Below are positions 31,912-40,002 of a stretch of DNA of 51,883 nt, in pieces; the stretch's first letter is position 1, and the number at the start of each line of letters is the position of its first letter. Origin of the DNA: Candidatus Woesearchaeota archaeon. GTDB lineage: Archaea > Nanobdellota > Nanobdellia > Woesearchaeales > SM23-78. The translations under genes and the position numbers were made by a program. The stretch spans positions 1 to 51,883 of the forward strand of contig JAFGDD010000017.1 in the NCBI GenBank assembly GCA_016932315.1. Direction: 5' to 3'. The notes beneath the pieces are model-generated. The model was not told where the DNA came from. It searched no databases and worked only from the letters and a program-made list of their open reading frames with translations.

Positions 31912-32649
31912 ATGAACTACATCATTATAATAGTCCTGCTCAGCATAGCAGGCCCTCTTATTGGCTCATTATTAGGAATTATCAAGAAACCTTCAAAGAT
32001 TTTTCTCTACAACCTGATGTCATTCGCAGCAGGCGTAATGCTAGCAGTGGCATTCATTCAATTGATTCCTGAAAGCATCAAGCTATCATCTGTGCTGGCT
32101 TGCTGTATAGGAGTGGCATGCGGGGCGTTGCTCATGTACGCCTTTGACAGGCTAATCCCGCACATACACCCGGAATTATATGAAAGGGAGCAAGGCTCCA
32201 CTTTCAAGAAAACAGCATTCCTATTGTTTCTCGGAATATTCCTGCACAACTTCCCTGAGGGAATGGCAATTGCTGCGGGAAGCGTAACCAACATCAAGCT
32301 GAGCCTAGCAGTAGCGATAGCCATAGCATTACATGACATCCCTGAAGGATTGTGCACCTGCTCTCCTTATTATTACGTCTCAAAAAAAAGGCTTAAGTCA
32401 TTCCTTATCTCATCCTCTACAGCCATTCCTACTCTGCTCGGCTTCTTCATTGCTTATTTTGTATTCCAAAACATCAACCTTAGCTTAATAGGCAAAATAC
32501 TTGGGGCAACAGCAGGGATAATGATATACATATCAGCAGACGAGCTCATACCAGCATCCTGCAGGAAAGAAGACAAGCACTGGAATCACAGCACAATTTT
32601 CTCGCTCATTGCAGGCGTTATCTCAGTGATAGTTATAGGGCTGATATAA
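31912..32649 (+). CDS. ZIP-family metal transporter
   Basis: A polytopic protein of about 245 aa with eight hydrophobic stretches. The ZIP signature HNFPEGMAIAAG and the following HDIPEGLC contain the His/Glu metal ligands of the transport path. It imports or moves Zn2+ or related divalent ions across the membrane. The open frame extends upstream to 31846, but TATA-like CTTTATAAAC at about 31881-31890 puts a leaderless start at 31912 (MNYIIIIV). Confidence 0.88.
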   Translation: MNYIIIIVLLSIAGPLIGSLLGIIKKPSKIFLYNLMSFAAGVMLAVAFIQLIPESIKLSSVLACCIGVACGALLMYAFDRLIPHIHPELYEREQGSTFKKTAFLLFLGIFLHNFPEGMAIAAGSVTNIKLSLAVAIAIALHDIPEGLCTCSPYYYVSKKRLKSFLISSSTAIPTLLGFFIAYFVFQNINLSLIGKILGATAGIMIYISADELIPASCRKEDKHWNHSTIFSLIAGVISVIVIGLI

Positions 32650-32786
32650 ATTATTCAATGGCCCGCAACAAATTATTCAATCTAACTTACAAAGAGCAAA
32701 TTAATCACTTAAATAGGACAAGAAAACTATATAAATTTTAAGATTTCAAACACATTCTAAAAACATAAAAAAGTGAGGGGGTTGAT

Positions 32787-33029
32787 ATGAAAAAGAAAAC
32801 AATTATAGCAATAGTCCTCTTAGTGATTTTGCTTGGGACGTTAGGAGGAATAATGATAGCAAGCGTAGCAAAGCCAGTTAAAGCAGCAGACATGTATAGT
32901 TGTTTTGGAGCAGAGTCAGGCTGCTGTAGCGGGCACAGATTCTGCCGGACACAGGCGAATTGTGAGTATTGTAACGGTCGATGGTGTAACCTAGACGGGT
33001 GGTATTGTGTGCCGCCGCTGGAGGTGTGA
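32787..33029 (+). CDS. Secreted cysteine-rich miniprotein, 80 aa
   Basis: Residues 1-34 form a signal peptide or anchor (basic start, then IIAIVLLVILLGTLGGIMI). The mature part has eight cysteines in about 45 residues, suggesting a disulfide-rich knot-like fold. The function is unknown: adhesin, toxin or surface structure are all open. A GAGGGGG ribosome site and TATA-like CTATATAAATT precede it. Directly after the stop, bases 33030-33092 repeat its last part (GRWCNLDGWYCVPP at protein level) in another frame with cysteines lost. Confidence 0.7.
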   Translation: MKKKTIIAIVLLVILLGTLGGIMIASVAKPVKAADMYSCFGAESGCCSGHRFCRTQANCEYCNGRWCNLDGWYCVPPLEV

Positions 33030-33092
33030 AGGGCGTGGCGGTCTATGGCGTAACATAGACAAGACGTATTGTGTGCCACCGCGTCCCATATA
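33030..33092 (+). pseudogene. Decayed duplicate of the end of the cysteine-rich gene
   Basis: GGTCTATGGCGTAACATAGAC and the following TATTGTGTGCCACCGCG copy the last codons of the 32787-33029 gene (about 80 percent of bases alike). In the copied frame the protein reads GLWRNIDKTYCVPP before a stop; a Cys has become Arg. It is shifted relative to the parent frame and has no start. Confidence 0.6.
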
Positions 33093-33162
33093 ATCTGGAA
33101 CAACAGTAAAAAACATTTTGCCATCATTCATTTTTTTATTCTTTGTTTCTAACTAATTCTAG

Positions 33163-33188
33163 AAGTATGCATATAAAGTATGCATATA
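33163..33188. promoter_or_regulatory. 13-bp tandem repeat next to a TATA box
   Basis: AAGTATGCATATA occurs twice head to tail (33163-33175 and 33176-33188) and runs into TATAAAC. The ATGCAT centre is palindromic. A nearer TATA-like ATTTATTTAAAC (about 33225-33236) serves the ligase gene, so this doublet may be a regulator site or second promoter. Confidence 0.55.
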
Positions 33189-33260
33189 TAAACGAGTTAA
33201 TTAACCTAGCTTAGCTTTCCGTAATTTATTTAAACTTTCCTGCATACATCTTCTATCGTC

Positions 33261-35030
33261 ATGAAATACTCTGAGCTTGCCGGCATATATGAATCCTTGG
33301 AAAAGACCAGCAAGAGGCTTGAGAAGACTTTCATTATATCAAAGTTCTTGAAGAAGACAAAAGAAGATGACATTGACAAAATAGTCCTCATGCTCCAAGG
33401 CAGATTATTCCCTTTATGGGATGAGACCAAGATAGGTGTGAGTAACAGATTAGTAATCAAGGCTATCAGCGCTGCAACTGGTGCTTCGCCTGCAAAAGTA
33501 GAGGATGAATGGAAGAAAATAGGAGACTTGGGATTGGTTGCAGAGAAACTGGTTGAAAAGAAGAGCCAGGCTACTTTGTTCTCAAGAGAGCTCACTGCTG
33601 AAAAGGTTTTTGACAACCTGAGAAAGCTTCCATTGCAGGAAGGAGCAGGCAGCGTTGATTTAAAAGTAAAAATGATTGCAGAGCTCTTGTCAAGCGCAAA
33701 GCCACTGGAAGCAAGATATGTTGTGAGAACAGTGCTCGAGGACTTGCGCATAGGAGTAGGAACTGGCAGCATGAGGGATGCATTGGTGTGGGCTTTCTTT
33801 GGCGACAAGGTAAAAATTAACTATAACCACGAGGATAAGTCAATTAATCCTGACAACAGGGAAGAATACAACCGGTTAACTGAAGCTGTCCAGCACGCCT
33901 TTGACCTGAAAGCAGATTACGGCGAAGTAGCCAAGATGATAATAAGGAAAGGCGAGAAAGCATTCGGAGAACTGACAATGGAGCCTGGCAGCCCAATCAA
34001 TGTCATGCTCTACCCAAAAGCCAAGGATCTTGCAGATGCTTTTGAAACAGTAGGCAAGCCATGCGCCATAGAGTTCAAGTATGATGGCTTCAGGATGCAG
34101 ATACACAAGAAAGCAGGAAAGGATGGAGAAATAAAAATATTCACCAGAAGGCTTGATGAAGTCACCAAGCAGTTCCCAGAGGTTATTGAGTATGTAAAGG
34201 ATTTTGTCCATGCAAAGGAATTTATAATTGACTCTGAAGCTGTGGGCTATGAGCCCAAGACAGGCAAGTACCTGCCGTTCCAGGCAATATCGCAGAGAAT
34301 AAAGAGAAAGTATGACATTGACAAGATGAGCAGGGAATTCCCTGTTGAAGTGAATGTGTTTGATATTATACTGTTCGAAGGCAGGAACCTGCTTAACATC
34401 CCGTTCATTGAGCGTAGAAAGATTATTGAGAAGATAATCAAGCCTCACCCGAAGAAGCTAATCCTCGCAAAGCAGATAATAACAGACAGCTTGAAAGAGG
34501 CAGAGAAATTCTACAAAGAAGCCCTCAGCATGGGAGAAGAAGGAGTGATGGCCAAGAACCTCCAGGGAATTTACAAGCCCGGAAGCAGAGTAGGCTACGG
34601 AGTCAAGGTAAAGCCAGTGATGGAGTCGCTTGATTTAGTAATTGTTGGTGCAGAGTGGGGAACTGGCAAGAGAAGCGGCTGGCTAACATCATTTGTTCTA
34701 GCCTGCAGGAAAGGCGACAAGTTCCTTGAGATAGGCAAGGTAGGAACTGGCGTAAAGGAGCTTGAAGAAGAAGGAGTGTCATTTGAAGAGCTTACCAAGC
34801 TGCTCAAGCCATTAATAATTTCAGAAGAAGGCAAGGTTGCCAGGATCAAGCCAAAGATAATAATAGAAATCAACTATGAAGAAATCCAGAAGAGCCCAAG
34901 CTACAGCAGCGGCTATGCTCTCAGGTTCCCGAGGTTTGTGAGGCTAAGAGAGGACAAGGCTCTCAGCGACATTTCTGACCTGGACTTAGTTGAGGAACTT
35001 TATCTCCAGCAGTTTGATTCTAAGAAGTAA
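33261..35030 (+). CDS. lig: ATP-dependent DNA ligase
   Basis: The adenylation motif FKYDGFRMQIH has the nucleophile Lys273. An N-terminal DNA-binding domain (about 1-210) precedes it, and the downstream ligase motifs include DSEAVGYEP, EGVMAKNL and VKVKPVMESLDLVI before the OB fold. The length of 589 aa is typical of archaeal LigI-like enzymes that join Okazaki fragments. TATA-like sequence about 28 bases upstream suggests a leaderless message. The gene converges with an HD-domain gene over a strong inverted repeat. Confidence 0.95.
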   Translation: MKYSELAGIYESLEKTSKRLEKTFIISKFLKKTKEDDIDKIVLMLQGRLFPLWDETKIGVSNRLVIKAISAATGASPAKVEDEWKKIGDLGLVAEKLVEKKSQATLFSRELTAEKVFDNLRKLPLQEGAGSVDLKVKMIAELLSSAKPLEARYVVRTVLEDLRIGVGTGSMRDALVWAFFGDKVKINYNHEDKSINPDNREEYNRLTEAVQHAFDLKADYGEVAKMIIRKGEKAFGELTMEPGSPINVMLYPKAKDLADAFETVGKPCAIEFKYDGFRMQIHKKAGKDGEIKIFTRRLDEVTKQFPEVIEYVKDFVHAKEFIIDSEAVGYEPKTGKYLPFQAISQRIKRKYDIDKMSREFPVEVNVFDIILFEGRNLLNIPFIERRKIIEKIIKPHPKKLILAKQIITDSLKEAEKFYKEALSMGEEGVMAKNLQGIYKPGSRVGYGVKVKPVMESLDLVIVGAEWGTGKRSGWLTSFVLACRKGDKFLEIGKVGTGVKELEEEGVSFEELTKLLKPLIISEEGKVARIKPKIIIEINYEEIQKSPSYSSGYALRFPRFVRLREDKALSDISDLDLVEELYLQQFDSKK

Positions 35031-35043
35031 ATAATTTCATTAC

Positions 35044-35091
35044 AAAAAAAGAATGCCTCGATATTCAGATCTAGGTTTGCATTCTTTTTTT
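35044..35091. terminator. Inverted repeat between convergent genes
   Basis: AAAAAAAGAATGC at 35044-35056 and its exact complement at 35079-35091 form a 13-pair stem, ending in a T-run in either direction. It stands between the stop codons of the DNA ligase (plus) and the HD protein (minus). It is a likely bidirectional terminator; archaeal termination relies mostly on the T-tract itself. Confidence 0.6.
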
Positions 35092-35149
35092 TTGAATCCA
35101 CTACCACGTTCAAACATTTGAGCGGGTTTATCATAGCACACCTCGCTCT

Positions 35150-35935
35150 TCAGGGCAGGGTAGTTGATTTCTCTTTAATCCCCAGAATTTTAGCATAATC
35201 AGTCCCAAAAACTCCCTTGTCATAAAGCTTTCTGATCAACTGCCCATGACTAGGGTACTCTTCAAGAAGGAATGTTTTGGAATCTTCAGATGATATTACG
35301 CCATTATTCTTCTTGTTGTTTCTTGTAACCAAGGCATCATAATAATCTGCCAATGCTAGTTGGAGGCCTTCACGCATATATCTTTTGATAGCCAACTGCT
35401 TGCTTATGAAAAACTTAGGAAGTGAAAGCGAACCCAATAGCTCTTTGATCCTGCTTAATCTCGGATAAGAGTTTCTCTGGAAGTAATGATGCCATAAAAT
35501 AACTGCTGCCTCTTCAGGGAATGCTGAATGAATAATGTTAAACCCGTTCTCAACATGGTACCTCATCTCTGCCTTCTGCTTATCATTAAAGTCATCTACC
35601 ACGTATAGCGTCTTATCCTTTATGGCTGTCTTACCAAAGTCATGAAGCAAGCCTGATGTAAAAGCTAATTCTGCCGGCCTGTCCAATGCTCTGGATAATC
35701 TTGAGTTCATAAGGCCAACCCTCAAATTATGCGGATAAACACACTTAAACCAGTCAGAATCTTCTGTTCCATTGCTGCTCATATCAGCTTTTACATGTGT
35801 GCTGTCCTTGTCCTCAACTATCTTGAGGTAGAGGTTCATGAGCTTGTCTTTTTTCTCTTGGCTTATTCTTAATATTCGAAATTCCTCTTCAACAAGATTT
35901 TCTATTAATTCTGTCGGTATTTTTAAGTCAGTCAT
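35150..35935 (-). CDS. HD-domain phosphohydrolase
   Basis: H69 (YPHNLRVG), the doublet H98-D99 in GLLHDFGKTAI, YHVENGF and a following WHHYF make the HD metal site, close to the HD-GYP arrangement. Such proteins hydrolyse nucleotides, cyclic dinucleotides or phosphoesters; the substrate is unknown. The length of 261 aa gives one HD domain with helical flanks. Its promoter region faces the wHTH regulator at 36075, which may control it. Confidence 0.75.
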   Translation of the reverse strand: MTDLKIPTELIENLVEEEFRILRISQEKKDKLMNLYLKIVEDKDSTHVKADMSSNGTEDSDWFKCVYPHNLRVGLMNSRLSRALDRPAELAFTSGLLHDFGKTAIKDKTLYVVDDFNDKQKAEMRYHVENGFNIIHSAFPEEAAVILWHHYFQRNSYPRLSRIKELLGSLSLPKFFISKQLAIKRYMREGLQLALADYYDALVTRNNKKNNGVISSEDSKTFLLEEYPSHGQLIRKLYDKGVFGTDYAKILGIKEKSTTLP

Positions 35936-36010
35936 ATTTCATTTCCTTCACATAAGGTAATTCCAAGCTCTTTTTAATATTATTCTTTTTCCTCATAAAT
36001 CCCGAATATT

Positions 36011-36040
36011 GTTCCAAAAATAGAACATCGTTCCATTTTT
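36011..36040. promoter_or_regulatory. Inverted-repeat operator upstream of the wHTH gene
   Basis: AAAAATAGAAC (36016-36026) and GTTCCATTTTT (36030-36040) are symmetric at 10 of 11 positions around ATC, and another GTTCC at 36011 adds a third half-site. The site lies immediately before the TATA box GATTTATATATT (36046-36057) of the regulator gene, so autoregulation is plausible. Confidence 0.6.
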
Positions 36041-36074
36041 GAAAAGATTTATATATTAGTTCTCCACAGCATTA

Positions 36075-36632
36075 ATGATTGTGCCTTCAAAAAATATTAT
36101 TGAAGAATTTTTTGACAAGAAAACCCTGGCTATCCTAAAGCTCTTTTTGTTTGAAAAAGCAGCAGACCAGAGTAATAAGTTCTATCTTCGTGAAATCGCA
36201 AAGAAAGCCAAAGTTCCAGTGACTACCACTTTTAGGATTGTCAGGCAGCTCAAGGCTCTTGGCGTTGTAGAGGAAACAATAATAAAGAAGACCAAACTCT
36301 ACAGCCTAAGCATGAACAAGAACACCCAAACCTTAGCAGCCCTGCTTGAGGAGAAGAAAACCGTGGTGGAAGAGTTCGTCGAGGCTATGTCAAAACTCGC
36401 TGGCGTAGAGATGATAGTGCTTCATGGAGAAGCAACTAACGAGAAAGCGAATATCCTAATAATAGGAATTGGTGTTGATCACAAGACTGCCAAGGAAAAG
36501 GTGGGAGAACTAAAGGACAAATATAAATATAATATTATTGAGCTAGTGCTGGAACCCGGCCAGTTCAACCAGATGTCCAGCATGGGATTGTTCCCTGGTA
36601 AAAAGCTTATTCTGTGGGAGAAGCCGCATTAA
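36075..36632 (+). CDS. Winged-helix transcriptional regulator, 185 aa
   Basis: Residues about 15-80 form a winged helix (FYLREIAKKAKVPVTTTFRI is the recognition segment). A helix (about 80-108) connects to an alpha/beta domain (about 110-180) with VLHGEATNEKANILIIGIG, reminiscent of the minimal nucleotidyltransferase fold found attached to archaeal regulators, though the catalytic Asp pair is not evident. The promoter contains the inverted repeat at 36011-36040, suggesting self-control. The neighbouring HD gene faces away and may share that region. Confidence 0.72.
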   Translation: MIVPSKNIIEEFFDKKTLAILKLFLFEKAADQSNKFYLREIAKKAKVPVTTTFRIVRQLKALGVVEETIIKKTKLYSLSMNKNTQTLAALLEEKKTVVEEFVEAMSKLAGVEMIVLHGEATNEKANILIIGIGVDHKTAKEKVGELKDKYKYNIIELVLEPGQFNQMSSMGLFPGKKLILWEKPH

Positions 36633-36719
36633 CGCAAGAATATTATTTACTTTATGTTTCTCGTCATAAAACACGTGAAAGAACGTTAATTCTGCATCAA
36701 ATATATATTTTACAGAACA

Positions 36720-36895
36720 ATAATATTTAAATATAACCTCACACCTAAAGAATTTAATTTTCAATGATTGGTTATTGGCTTTAACCAAAAGTTTTAAGCG
36801 CGAATCTCCGAGGCTAAGACGGAGAAATTCAGTTTTGGCGAACTGAATCCGCGTCAGATAATGTATGGCTTCTAGTAGTGGAGAGAGATCCACAT
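36720..36895 (+). ncRNA. Candidate structured RNA upstream of ftsZ
   Basis: After a TATA-like AATATTTAAATATA (36722-36735) no reading frame is evident, but 36797-36856 folds as a three-way junction: GCGCG with CGCGT (one G-T pair), CTCCG with CGGAG, and ATTCAGTT with AACTGAAT. A further stem GTGGA/TCCAC lies about 36880-36895, just before the ftsZ TATA box. It could be a small RNA with its own promoter or part of a regulatory region. It does not form a tRNA cloverleaf. Confidence 0.45.
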
Positions 36896-36992
36896 TTATA
36901 AAGATTTTGACATTACAAAATATATCTTCAAGGATATATGTCAAAGTAAAGCAAAAAAACAAAAAAACCACAAAACAAGGGGGTAAAGGAAA

Positions 36993-38063
36993 ATGGATTT
37001 CGTCGTGAACAACGCCATGAAGCAAAAACCAACAGCATTTGAAGAGATAGACGTGAAGCAGGCCAACATCAAAGTGATTGGCTGCGGAGGAGCCGGCAAC
37101 AATATGGTCAACTGGCTCTACAAGAAAGGCATAAAGGGAGCAGAGATAATAGCCTGCAACACAGACCAACAACACCTCAACATGGTCGAGGCTGACAGGA
37201 AGTTCCTGATCGGCAAAGACGTGACAAGAGGACTAGGCTGCGGAGGCTTCCCAGAAAGAGGAGCAGAGGCAGCGCAGGAGAGCATCAACCTCATCAAGGA
37301 CGCTCTCAGGGAGTCGGACATGGTATTTGTCTGCGCAGGAATGGGAGGCGGAACCGGAACAGGAGCAGCACCCATAGTAGCCCAAGTATCCAAGGACATT
37401 GGCGCAATAGTGATTGGCACAGTAACCATGCCATTCAAGATTGAGAGGGCCAGGGTAGACAAAGCAGAATTCGGACTCCAGCAGCTAAGGAAAACATCAG
37501 ACACAGTCATAGTCATAGACAACAACAGGCTGGTGCAAATAGCAGGCAACCTGCCAGTGCAGCAAGCATTCGCAGTAGCCAACGAGCTCATAGCCACCAT
37601 GATAAAGGGAATTGTAGAGACAATCGCAATCCCAAGCCTGGTCAACCTGGACTACGCAGACGTCAAAGCAATCATGACAGAAGGAGGAGTTGCAAGCATT
37701 GGAGTAGGAGCAAGCGACACTAACAACAGGGTAGAAGAAGCAGTCCAAGGAGCACTCAGCAACCCATTGCTCGACATCAGCTATGAAGGAGCAACAGGAG
37801 CCATCCTGCACGTGCACGGCGGACCAGACATGACACTGGACGAGATTAACAGGGTAGGAGAGCTAGTAACCCAAAGCATGGATGATGACGCAAACGTCAT
37901 CTGGGGAGCCAGAGTCACAGAAGACATGAAAGGCAAGATAACAGTGATGACCATCATCACCGGAGTCAAAAGCCCCTGGATCCTGGGAAAGCTGAGCGCA
38001 AAGCAACAGGCAAGCGCAAAACAGCAGCTCTCAGACGAGTTGGGGATTGAAATCTTCAACTAA
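36993..38063 (+). CDS. ftsZ: Cell-division GTPase FtsZ
   Basis: VIGCGGAGNNMV, the tubulin signature GGGTGTGAAP, ACNTDQQHL and NLDYADVKAIM mark FtsZ; the protein forms the division ring and hydrolyses GTP. The length of 356 aa has the normal two domains and a short C-terminal tail (SDELGIEIFN). The ATG at 36993 follows GGGGGTAAAGGA. The TATA-like ATTTATAAAG at about 36894-36903 gives a leader of some 65 bases. Codons look optimised, as in a highly expressed gene. Confidence 0.96.
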   Translation: MDFVVNNAMKQKPTAFEEIDVKQANIKVIGCGGAGNNMVNWLYKKGIKGAEIIACNTDQQHLNMVEADRKFLIGKDVTRGLGCGGFPERGAEAAQESINLIKDALRESDMVFVCAGMGGGTGTGAAPIVAQVSKDIGAIVIGTVTMPFKIERARVDKAEFGLQQLRKTSDTVIVIDNNRLVQIAGNLPVQQAFAVANELIATMIKGIVETIAIPSLVNLDYADVKAIMTEGGVASIGVGASDTNNRVEEAVQGALSNPLLDISYEGATGAILHVHGGPDMTLDEINRVGELVTQSMDDDANVIWGARVTEDMKGKITVMTIITGVKSPWILGKLSAKQQASAKQQLSDELGIEIFN

Positions 38064-38201
38064 GAAGAGCAAGCAAGGCTTTACCCCCTAAATTATTTCC
38101 TTTTTTTATTTTATAATATAATGCTTATTAGATTAAGATTCAAACTTTCACAAAAACTCCAAGACAAACCAAACATCATGGTCAGTTTTTACTGAGTTCT
38201 G

Positions 38202-38248
38202 GCCTTCACCAATTGAATCACCCCCCAAAACCTTTCACTGGTGAAGGC
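38202..38248. other. Inverted repeat in the gap after ftsZ
   Basis: GCCTTCACCA (38202-38211) and TGGTGAAGGC (38239-38248) are exact complements separated by a 27-base loop with a C-run. It lies in a 480-base region that otherwise holds only the broken gene at 38311-38506. Confidence 0.5.
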
Positions 38249-38310
38249 TGCTATTACTGCATGCGAGAGCTATACCCCTAATTGTTATGTTGCAATTATT
38301 TGTTAGTTAG

Positions 38311-38506
38311 GAAAGAATTAATGGTCAAAAGGAATACGAGCTAATTGATACTAGGATACCACGCAAATTTATAATGCCTGAAGATGGTGATCAAGAAATG
38401 ATAAGAGAACTTGTAAAAAAAATGGTGCGAAGCATTGGTTTACTATGACCTAAATAGAGGGCACATGCGTAATTACTCTTACGGCGTGCCTGTGAAGAGA
38501 AAATGA
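38311..38506 (+). pseudogene. Frameshifted small gene
   Basis: One frame reads EYELIDTRIPRKFIMPEDGD and on to ELVKKM, then hits a stop at 38446. A shift at an A8 run (38415-38422) continues as WCEALVYYDLNRGHMRN and YSYGVPVKRK to a TGA at 38506. Together they would make a plausible 60-65 aa protein, so this looks like a decayed gene; programmed frameshifting or an A-run sequencing error is the alternative. No start or promoter is clear. Confidence 0.5.
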
Positions 38507-38542
38507 TTCAATTTTTAAATTTGATTTCATTCCCAGCTCAGC

Positions 38543-38866
38543 ATGAGCAAAAAAAAATCATTATGGGAAATCCTTGTGCCTGCTAATTCAAATGACGGGA
38601 TTGAATATTCTATTGAGCATCATAAGGCATGGGATGATCGGGTAAGAGGCATTAGCGGAGGCTTAACTATACTTAAATCCGCCAAAGGGCAATGGCTTGA
38701 CCCTGATGGCAAACTGTTCCTAGACAAAATGATCCCTGTCATAATATACTGCACAGAACCAGAGATAGATGAAATAATCCAGCTCACCATAGATCATTAT
38801 GACCAGAAAGCAGTCATGGCTTATCAAGTCAGCTCTTATATTAAGCTAGTTCATAGAAAATCATAG
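38543..38866 (+). CDS. Conserved-looking hypothetical protein, 107 aa
   Basis: The segment WDDRVRGISGGLTILKSAKG followed by MIPVIIYCTEPEIDEIIQLT and HYDQKAVMAYQVSS looks like a small alpha/beta domain that I have seen in scattered bacterial and archaeal proteins of unknown function, but I cannot name it with certainty. No signal peptide. TATA-like TTTTTAAATTTG is about 28 bases before the ATG, so leaderless. It stands next to the broken gene, suggesting an accessory segment. Confidence 0.6.
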   Translation: MSKKKSLWEILVPANSNDGIEYSIEHHKAWDDRVRGISGGLTILKSAKGQWLDPDGKLFLDKMIPVIIYCTEPEIDEIIQLTIDHYDQKAVMAYQVSSYIKLVHRKS

Positions 38867-38928
38867 AAAAGATTGAGTGATAAGATGCCCCCATAAATTA
38901 TTTATAGCACTTCCTTCTTTCTTAACTC

Positions 38929-39243
38929 ATGGTTATTCGTAGGCATAAGCAAAAGCCTGCTAAAGAAAGGAAGCTAGCTCTTGACAGGATAGACTCTCTG
39001 TTCTCTGAGGCAGAAAAGCAATTCAAGGAGCATCCTGAGCTTAGCAACAGGTATGTTGAGCTTGCCAGGAAGATTGCCATGAAGAGCAAGGTCAGGATTC
39101 GCTCTGAGCTTAAGAAGAGGCTTTGCAAGCACTGCCATTCATACCTAAAGCTAGGGATTAACTGCAGAGTGAGGCTTAGCCAGAAGCACATGTCCTATTA
39201 TTGTTTGAATTGCAGGAAATTTATGAGATTCCCCTATAATTGA
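38929..39243 (+). CDS. rnp4: RNase P protein subunit Rnp4 (Rpp21)
   Basis: YVELARKIAMKSKVRIRSEL, then KRLCKHCHSYL, GINCRVRL and YYCLNCRKFMRFPY: the four zinc cysteines and the basic helices are those of archaeal Rnp4/Rpp21. It works with Rpp29 in the specificity part of RNase P, which matures tRNA 5' ends. The length of 104 aa is typical. Promoter TATA-like ATTATTTATAG precedes the start with almost no leader. Confidence 0.9.
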   Translation: MVIRRHKQKPAKERKLALDRIDSLFSEAEKQFKEHPELSNRYVELARKIAMKSKVRIRSELKKRLCKHCHSYLKLGINCRVRLSQKHMSYYCLNCRKFMRFPYN

Positions 39244-39302
39244 TAAACATTTCTTCTGCGAATATTCATTATTTAAATTCTCAAATATTCATGATTTTAT
39301 AA

Positions 39303-39338
39303 CCACTTCTGAGTGATTAAAGAATCGAAAGATTTATA
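39303..39338 (+). promoter_or_regulatory. Shared promoter/operator block, copy 2
   Basis: The palindromic site CCACT-TCTG-AGTGA (39303-39316) lies 9 bases before CGAAAGATTTATA (39326-39338), the BRE-TATA of the 39401 gene. Its reverse complement matches the block at 31814-31849 in both sequence and spacing. Confidence 0.65.
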
Positions 39339-39400
39339 AATCTACAACAGTTCTTCCCTCGAAAGTAAATACATATTAAAACAACAACAGGTGAATAAAA

Positions 39401-39940
39401 ATGGCAGATCAGACAGCTACAGTCGTTTATAAAGGCGATGGCGACAATATGAATGTTGTAACGATAGAGTACGGCAAAAGCAATCCAAGCATGCCAACAT
39501 CCCTTAGGGTTGGGCCAGACCTTATTCCAGTGGATGACAGATATACCACCATGCTGGATGACACTGATGTTTCTCGCAGCGTAGGCTCTGTATTAGAAAC
39601 ATACTTATCAGAAGCCAGGCAAAGCTCAGCCGCGGAAGAAGATAAGCCAAAAATAAAGGGCGCCAGAGATAAGTTGCAAGGAGAAAGGCTTCTAGTTACA
39701 ATACAAAACGGAGCAAGAGTTAGCCTGACAGAAAAAATAAGCAACTGCCTGGGCATAAGGACAGCTAAAATCTACACTAAAATAGAAGGCGCAACTGATA
39801 CGCCTGTGTTTAATGCAAAGGGCGAAGTGGACGAGGAAGCCAGCAAGTGGAGATATGTCCAAACATTGCAATGCAACATTGCAGACCTAGTGCTGGGCCA
39901 AGACCAGAAGGGAGGATCCCCACAAACATATCAGAAATAA
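39401..39940 (+). CDS. Hypothetical protein, 179 aa
   Basis: Unrecognised. Soluble, with beta-rich N-terminal part (ATVVYKGDGDN, VVTIEYGKS) and later LLVTIQNGARVSLTEKIS; the cysteines at about 116 and 157 are isolated. Leader of about 35 bases with GGTGA before the ATG. It is transcribed from the shared block at 39303-39338, which also serves the Ntn-hydrolase gene, so it may belong to the same regulon. A binding protein or structural subunit is possible, but I have no direct evidence. Confidence 0.6.
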   Translation: MADQTATVVYKGDGDNMNVVTIEYGKSNPSMPTSLRVGPDLIPVDDRYTTMLDDTDVSRSVGSVLETYLSEARQSSAAEEDKPKIKGARDKLQGERLLVTIQNGARVSLTEKISNCLGIRTAKIYTKIEGATDTPVFNAKGEVDEEASKWRYVQTLQCNIADLVLGQDQKGGSPQTYQK

Positions 39941-40002
39941 AAAAACTCTTTTACATTTAATTTTTTATTTTTATTATGTTTTTTAACCTGAGGTAGGAGA
40001 AC

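Noticed and set aside
36797-36856. tRNA gene
   Set aside because: No acceptor stem, D-arm or CCA-like end; the fold is a three-way junction of another kind.
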